A stretch of 6,027 bases of DNA, taken from positions 7,224 to 13,250 of the forward strand of contig DUIP01000202.1 in NCBI GenBank assembly GCA_013330285.1, written 5' to 3'. Shown here piece by piece: positions 5,253 through 6,027 of the stretch (within the stretch, counting starts at the first letter, position 1; each line of letters begins with the position of its first letter). The notes under the pieces are model-generated. The model was not told where the DNA came from. It ran no database searches and saw only the letters and a list, made by a program, of their open reading frames with translations. The position numbers and the translations under genes were made by a program. The DNA comes from Candidatus Poseidoniaceae archaeon. Its GTDB lineage: Archaea; Thermoplasmatota; Poseidoniia; Poseidoniales; Poseidoniaceae.

Positions 5253-6027
5253 TTAACGCCATTCGAGGGCGGTGAATAACTCATTTACGCCTCGAGCAAG
5301 GGCGGGGCCCCCGGAGATGACATCTCGTGGATTTGAGAGGGACCCAGTGGCGTGCACACCATCGACGTAGCGAATCAATCTGGCAATAGCTCCACCAGTG
5401 AATAACCCATGCGAGCATGCTGCGTGAACCTCAACCGCGCCCTGGCTTCGCAACGCTTCAGCCGCTCTGCAAATTGTGCCACCTGTTGCAATCATGTCGT
5501 CGACAATGGCCACGATTTTACCATCAACGTCCAAATCCTTGGCTTTGTGCACAATGGTATGAGCGTCAATACGCGTCTTCTCGAGGTATGAAAATTCACA
5601 ATCGATGGTTTTTGCAACAGCTGAGGCACGATCAATCGCTCCTTTGTCCGGTGAAAGGATGAAGTCAGGATTGACAGTTGTCTGCAGGTGTTTTGCCAAC
5701 TCTGGCATTGCTGAGGTAAATGCCACGGGCACAGGTAAATCTTCGAGGACCTTTGGAGCATGCAGATCAAAGACAATGATTCCGTCACAGCGAGAGGCAA
5801 GCAAGTGCCCGATTGCCCTTGCCGAGATCGCTTCACCAGGTTTGAACCTCTTATCTTGTCGAGAATATCCGAAATATGGGATGGCAAGGAGGGTTCCGGG
5901 GCCTACATCTTCCATTTTCTGAGGACCAATTTCTCGTAAATTTTCCAAATTACCTCTGCGTACGTCGTTGATTGCCTCGAGCATGAGGAGGGTTTCCACG
6001 ATCCCAGAATCTGGAAACGTGTTCGAA
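5253..6027 (-). CDS. prs: Ribose-phosphate pyrophosphokinase (PRPP synthetase), N-terminus outside window
   Basis: Makes 5-phosphoribosyl-1-diphosphate from ribose-5-phosphate and ATP, the entry substrate for purine, pyrimidine and pyridine nucleotide synthesis. The 257 visible residues include the nucleotide-binding YFGYSRQDKRFKPGE (51-65), the metal/ATP histidine in FDLHA (His89), SPDKGA (125-130), the catalytic-loop Lys150 and Arg152 (EKTRI), and the PRPP-binding VDDMIATGGT (175-184). The frame is open to the right edge: nine codons upstream of the first in-frame GTG (5999) encode SNTFPDSGI, aligning with the family region before the LLM helix. The real start is therefore outside, and roughly 40-50 residues are missing. 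About 18 extra residues lie between the LLM helix and IPYFGY (around 24-44). It belongs to the transcription unit upstream of the ribosomal operon. Confidence 0.96.
   Translation of the reverse strand, partial: SNTFPDSGIVETLLMLEAINDVRRGNLENLREIGPQKMEDVGPGTLLAIPYFGYSRQDKRFKPGEAISARAIGHLLASRCDGIIVFDLHAPKVLEDLPVPVAFTSAMPELAKHLQTTVNPDFILSPDKGAIDRASAVAKTIDCEFSYLEKTRIDAHTIVHKAKDLDVDGKIVAIVDDMIATGGTICRAAEALRSQGAVEVHAACSHGLFTGGAIARLIRYVDGVHATGSLSNPRDVISGGPALARGVNELFTALEWR

Noticed and set aside
5492..5887. Minus-strand open frame of 131 codons within PRPP synthetase
   Set aside because: It is out of frame with a gene that carries every PRPP synthetase motif, and its product has no recognisable features.
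1..6027. CRISPR arrays, tRNA or rRNA genes, insertion sequences, defence systems
   Set aside because: No spaced repeats, cloverleaf-like sequence, transposase motif or defence gene is visible; the window is almost fully covered by core genes.

Overview
The window looks like chromosomal DNA from a euryarchaeon. Three things point there: ribosomal proteins of the archaeal/eukaryotic type (eL24, eS28, L7Ae), an archaeal/eukaryotic-type translation factor aIF5B, and archaeal-style control signals (a clear TATA box, oligo-T terminators, GGAGG/GGTGA Shine-Dalgarno sites). The mid-range GC and the protein sequences make a Thermoplasmata relative such as the marine Poseidoniales (Marine Group II) my best guess. 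That placement is inference and was not tested by a search.

All eight genes are on the minus strand, so the window reads right to left. At the right edge is the C-terminal part of ribose-phosphate pyrophosphokinase (PRPP synthetase; 5253-6027, N-terminus outside the window). A 148-base gap follows, with a strong TATA box. Then comes the well-known euryarchaeal cluster L7Ae (4733-5104), eS28 (4484-4708), eL24 (4287-4478), nucleoside diphosphate kinase (3729-4175) and aIF5B (1774-3696). After a second promoter-bearing gap comes a MoxR-type AAA+ ATPase (658-1668). Last is the N-terminal two thirds of a ParA/Soj ATPase (1-587), which runs off the left edge.

The central block is a translation module. 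L7Ae, eS28 and eL24 are spaced 5-24 bases apart and probably share the TATA box at 5155-5162. ndk and the aIF5B gene are 32 bases apart and may be a second unit, because a small hairpin plus T-tract sits between eL24 and ndk. PRPP synthetase and NDK add nucleotide supply. MoxR and ParA are separate P-loop ATPases with no obvious link to translation.

For moxR, ndk, eS28 and L7Ae the longest open frame begins at an upstream TTG or GTG. The Shine-Dalgarno positions argue for the internal ATG, so those four starts are set downstream.

I see no wholly new system. The best leads are a C2HC zinc-finger-like insert in aIF5B, loss of three of four zinc cysteines in eL24, and lineage-type insertions in PRPP synthetase and ParA. 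No tRNA, rRNA, CRISPR array, insertion sequence or large repeat is visible, and no gene-free stretch exceeds 150 bases.
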